From HRBIN16 sp049969495 (GTDB lineage Bacteria; Armatimonadota; HRBIN16): a stretch of 50,279 nt of DNA. A program made the position numbers and the translations under genes. Numbering within the stretch: the first letter of the stretch is position 1; each line of letters starts with the position of its first letter. The stretch is taken from positions 1-50,279 of the forward strand of contig JBMFOT010000018.1 of the NCBI GenBank assembly GCA_049969495.1, written 5' to 3'. Shown here one piece after another: positions 48,410 to 50,279 of the stretch. The notes beneath the pieces were generated by a model. That model made no database searches, was not told the origin of the DNA, and saw only the letters and a list, made by a program, of their open reading frames with translations.

Positions 48410-49270
48410 CTATACGTGACGCTGTAGAACCGCGTCGGCCATCCGTGCCACGCGTACCATCTCTTTTACATCATGCACGCGCACCGCGTTTGCGCCGTTC
48501 ATGATGGCGATAGCCACCGTCGCGGCGGTGCCTTCCAGACGTTGTTCGGGGGGCAGATCGCCCAGAACCTTGCCGATAAACGACTTGCGTGAGGTACCAA
48601 CCAGCAAAGGCAATCCGAAGGTGGTAAACTCGCGCAGGCGACGAAGAATCTCGAGGTTGTGTGCCACCGTCTTGCCGAAGCCGATGCCCGGGTCCAGCCA
48701 GATGTGCTCGCGCGAGATGCCCGCTTGTTCCGCCAGTGCGAGACGCTCTTCGAAATAACGGCTGATATCGCGCACGACGTCATCGTAGTGCGGGTTCTGC
48801 TGCATGGTTTGTGGCGTGCCCTGAATGTGCATGATGCAACACATCGCTCCATATTGCGCCACCACCTCCGCCATGCGCGGGTCAAACCCCAGCCCGGAGA
48901 TGTCGTTCACCATACACGCTCCCACCTGCAGTGCCCGTTCCGCCACGCGCGACTTGGTGGTATCGATGGAAATAGGCGCATCCACTTGCTCACGCACCGC
49001 CTCGATCACCGGCAGTACCCGACGCAGCTCCTCCTCTTCGGAAACAGGCTGACTGCCCGGGCGAGTGCTCTCACCGCCGATGTCGAGCATATCCGCCCCT
49101 TCCTCCACCATCTTCAGAGCGTGTTGCACCGCCGCCTCCGGCTGATCGTAACGACCGCCGTCGTAGAAGGAGTCTGGCGTCACATTCAGGATTCCCATCA
49201 CGACGGTACGCTGGCGAACAAGTTGCTGGAGACGCTGGACGTGGTTCAGTGGTACAGCACCGGTTTCCAT
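48410..49270 (-). CDS. folP: Dihydropteroate synthase
   Basis: A 286-residue TIM-barrel enzyme that joins p-aminobenzoate to dihydropterin pyrophosphate in folate synthesis. Signature stretches are VMGILNVTPDSFYDGGRY, GADMLDIGGESTRPGSQPV, ISIDTTKSRVAERAL, ACMVNDISGLGFD, HIWLDPGIGFGKT and LPLLVGTSRKSFIG. Length is normal. The start at 49270 (METGAVPLNHVQRLQQLV) is chosen because it lies just before the first barrel strand. A longer in-frame ORF to 49537 would be antisense-like sequence in the TPR gene. The gene starts inside the 3' end of the TPR gene (25-nt overlap), so it is probably cotranscribed with it. Confidence 0.97.
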   Translation of the reverse strand: METGAVPLNHVQRLQQLVRQRTVVMGILNVTPDSFYDGGRYDQPEAAVQHALKMVEEGADMLDIGGESTRPGSQPVSEEEELRRVLPVIEAVREQVDAPISIDTTKSRVAERALQVGACMVNDISGLGFDPRMAEVVAQYGAMCCIMHIQGTPQTMQQNPHYDDVVRDISRYFEERLALAEQAGISREHIWLDPGIGFGKTVAHNLEILRRLREFTTFGLPLLVGTSRKSFIGKVLGDLPPEQRLEGTAATVAIAIMNGANAVRVHDVKEMVRVARMADAVLQRHV

Positions 49271-50031
49271 GGGAGGTCCTTGCCTTGTAACTGGTGCAGG
49301 ATGATGCGCAAGGCGGTCATACCCGGGCGGCTCAACGCAAATTGTCTGTCTATCAGTGCTCCTTCGATGTCTTCCTGAATCTGCTGTCGGAACTGCGGGT
49401 CTTCCAGCACAAGTGTCAGGATATGGTCCATCTGGATACGGTCCAGTATCGCCATCGCCTCCAGTGCGCGTTCGGCGAGCTCGCGGTCGGTACCGATTTC
49501 CACCACGCGGTCGTAAGCGATGAGTGCAAGCCCCCACTGCCCCAGTTCCTGAAACACCTGTGCTTGATTAAAGTGATATATCGGCTCGTTAGGAGCGAGC
49601 GCTATCAGCTCATCCAGCACGCGCAGTGCGGATTCCCAATCGCCCTTCTCCAGATGCGCCGCTACCAGCAGCGGGCGTACCGTCACATTGTCGGGGTCAC
49701 GGCGTAGCACCTGCGAGGCTTGTTCGATGGCAGCATCCACCTCGCCCGCTTCCAGGTACAGTTCCGCCATCTTCTCGCGGGCGTCGGTGCGGTGTGGTTG
49801 CAGGTCGATGGCGTGCTGTAGTGCCAGCATCGCCGCGTCGGTACGATGCCGTTGCCATTCCAGCGCGGCGATGTGCAGGTAGCAGGTATATTCATCCGCC
49901 CCGCTCTGCATCGCACGCTGGATCATCGCGAGGGCGGTTGTATAGTCACCCTGTTGCGCCAGCTCTTGTGCCTGCCGCAGCAGCCCTCTCGCATCATTCA
50001 CTTGTCCGGCGGATCGCTCCGTCGGTCTCAT
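49246..50031 (-). CDS. TPR repeat protein
   Basis: A 261-residue cytoplasmic TPR protein without a signal peptide. About five 34-residue repeats run from residue 12 to 190, for example RQAQELAQQGDYTTALAMIQ, REKMAELYLEAGEVDAAIEQ and FNQAQVFQELGQWGLALIAY. A C-terminal helical extension follows (DHILTLVLEDPQFRQQIQED). It likely acts as an interaction scaffold. Its partner is unknown, and the operon with folP may be only positional. Upstream, 50032-50279 contains repeats. Confidence 0.87.
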   Translation of the reverse strand: MRPTERSAGQVNDARGLLRQAQELAQQGDYTTALAMIQRAMQSGADEYTCYLHIAALEWQRHRTDAAMLALQHAIDLQPHRTDAREKMAELYLEAGEVDAAIEQASQVLRRDPDNVTVRPLLVAAHLEKGDWESALRVLDELIALAPNEPIYHFNQAQVFQELGQWGLALIAYDRVVEIGTDRELAERALEAMAILDRIQMDHILTLVLEDPQFRQQIQEDIEGALIDRQFALSRPGMTALRIILHQLQGKDLPWKPVLYH

Positions 50032-50188
50032 CCCTTTCCTCCTGGCACACGCCTGAATGGCGCAGATACCTTTTCGACGCCCGCGTCGGTTTTCCTGTTC
50101 CTTCTGGCGTGCAGACCTGTAACTATTGTACCCAACTCCTCTGTGAAATGCTCACAGTCTGCCCGAAGCTATCTTGCCATCCCCTTGT

Positions 50189-50248
50189 GGCAGGCGAGGC
50201 TCCCACCCAGCCGTTAGTGTCATTGCCCCTCTCCTTGTAGGAGAGGGG
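50189..50248 (+). repeat. Diverged 25-nt element and a 10-bp hairpin element
   Basis: 50189-50213 is a diverged copy of the 25-nt element (GGCAGGCGAGGC then TCCCACCCAGCCG). Next, 50226-50248 forms a perfect hairpin CCCCTCTCCT-TGT-AGGAGAGGGG, continuing into a GA-rich run to the window edge. The hairpin has no T-run, so it is not an obvious terminator for the minus-strand TPR gene, whose start is at 50031. Confidence 0.6.
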
Positions 50249-50279
50249 ACGGGGGAGAGGTTCAACCTTCCTTCAAAAA

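Noticed and set aside
1..50279. CRISPR array or prophage
   Set aside because: No regularly spaced repeats, no cas genes, and no structural phage genes besides the isolated TerL.

Overview
The window looks like a chromosomal segment of a GC-rich, diderm, free-living bacterium. The best guess is Armatimonadota (the Fimbriimonadia/Chthonomonadetes group, often recovered from hot springs). This is an inference from the ensemble: a DUF4091/GH123-like protein, a PEP-CTERM protein, a GerMN protein, a DUF6785-type membrane protein, an AMIN amidase, a large beta-barrel-like surface protein, and a 25-nt dispersed element (consensus close to GGAGGGCGAGGC + TCCTGCCGAGCCG) of the kind I associate with such genomes. 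No rRNA is present to settle it. I see no prophage, insertion sequence or CRISPR array.

Layout. 1-5.3 kb: 3'-truncated DUF4091 gene (minus), then cutA, an AMIN/Amidase_3 cell-wall amidase and a GerMN lipoprotein-like gene (plus), facing a methyltransferase. 5.4-12.5 kb (all plus): an isolated phage-type terminase large subunit, rqcH (ribosome rescue), purH, a TSUP sulfite/sulfonate permease and metY. 12.6-18.3 kb: a small Pro-rich membrane protein, deoB, a GDP-mannose-pyrophosphorylase-like enzyme fused to a catalytically degenerate phosphomannomutase, and a nucleoside-symporter-like MFS protein. 18.4-27.7 kb: an unknown secreted protein, tRNA-Ala(CGC), the minus-strand operon TPR protein - nadK - recN, an unknown protein overlapping a lipoprotein hydrolase, threonine aldolase, and a truncated PIN-domain gene.

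27.7-36.1 kb: a sugar-phosphate isomerase, a 12-14 helix membrane protein, then a tightly overlapping eight-gene minus-strand operon (36092 down to 30623). It carries six uncharacterised proteins, mostly membrane-embedded, followed by an NlpC/P60 peptidase and a DUF92 protein. This operon is the best candidate here for an undescribed system. 36.2-41.7 kb: a PEP-CTERM protein with a clear promoter and terminator, then a ZAS-type anti-sigma factor whose stop codon overlaps the start of a 1163-residue repeat-containing outer-membrane-like protein. 41.8-50.3 kb: class II fructose-bisphosphate aldolase; two paralogous membrane proteins with degenerate alkaline-phosphatase-like N-termini flanking a NIF3-family gene; argB; folP; and a TPR protein.

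How genes work together. Several short-overlap operons are evident: cutA-amidase-GerMN; terL-rqcH; purH-TSUP; TPR-nadK-recN; the 36-31 kb membrane operon; anti-sigma/barrel; argB-membrane protein-NIF3; TPR-folP. Housekeeping genes (purH, nadK, recN, argB, folP, fba, deoB, rqcH) are intact, while novelty is concentrated in envelope genes. Clear sigma70-type promoters are visible before purH, metY, the TPR-nadK-recN operon, the PEP-CTERM gene and argB, with an extended -10 before fba.
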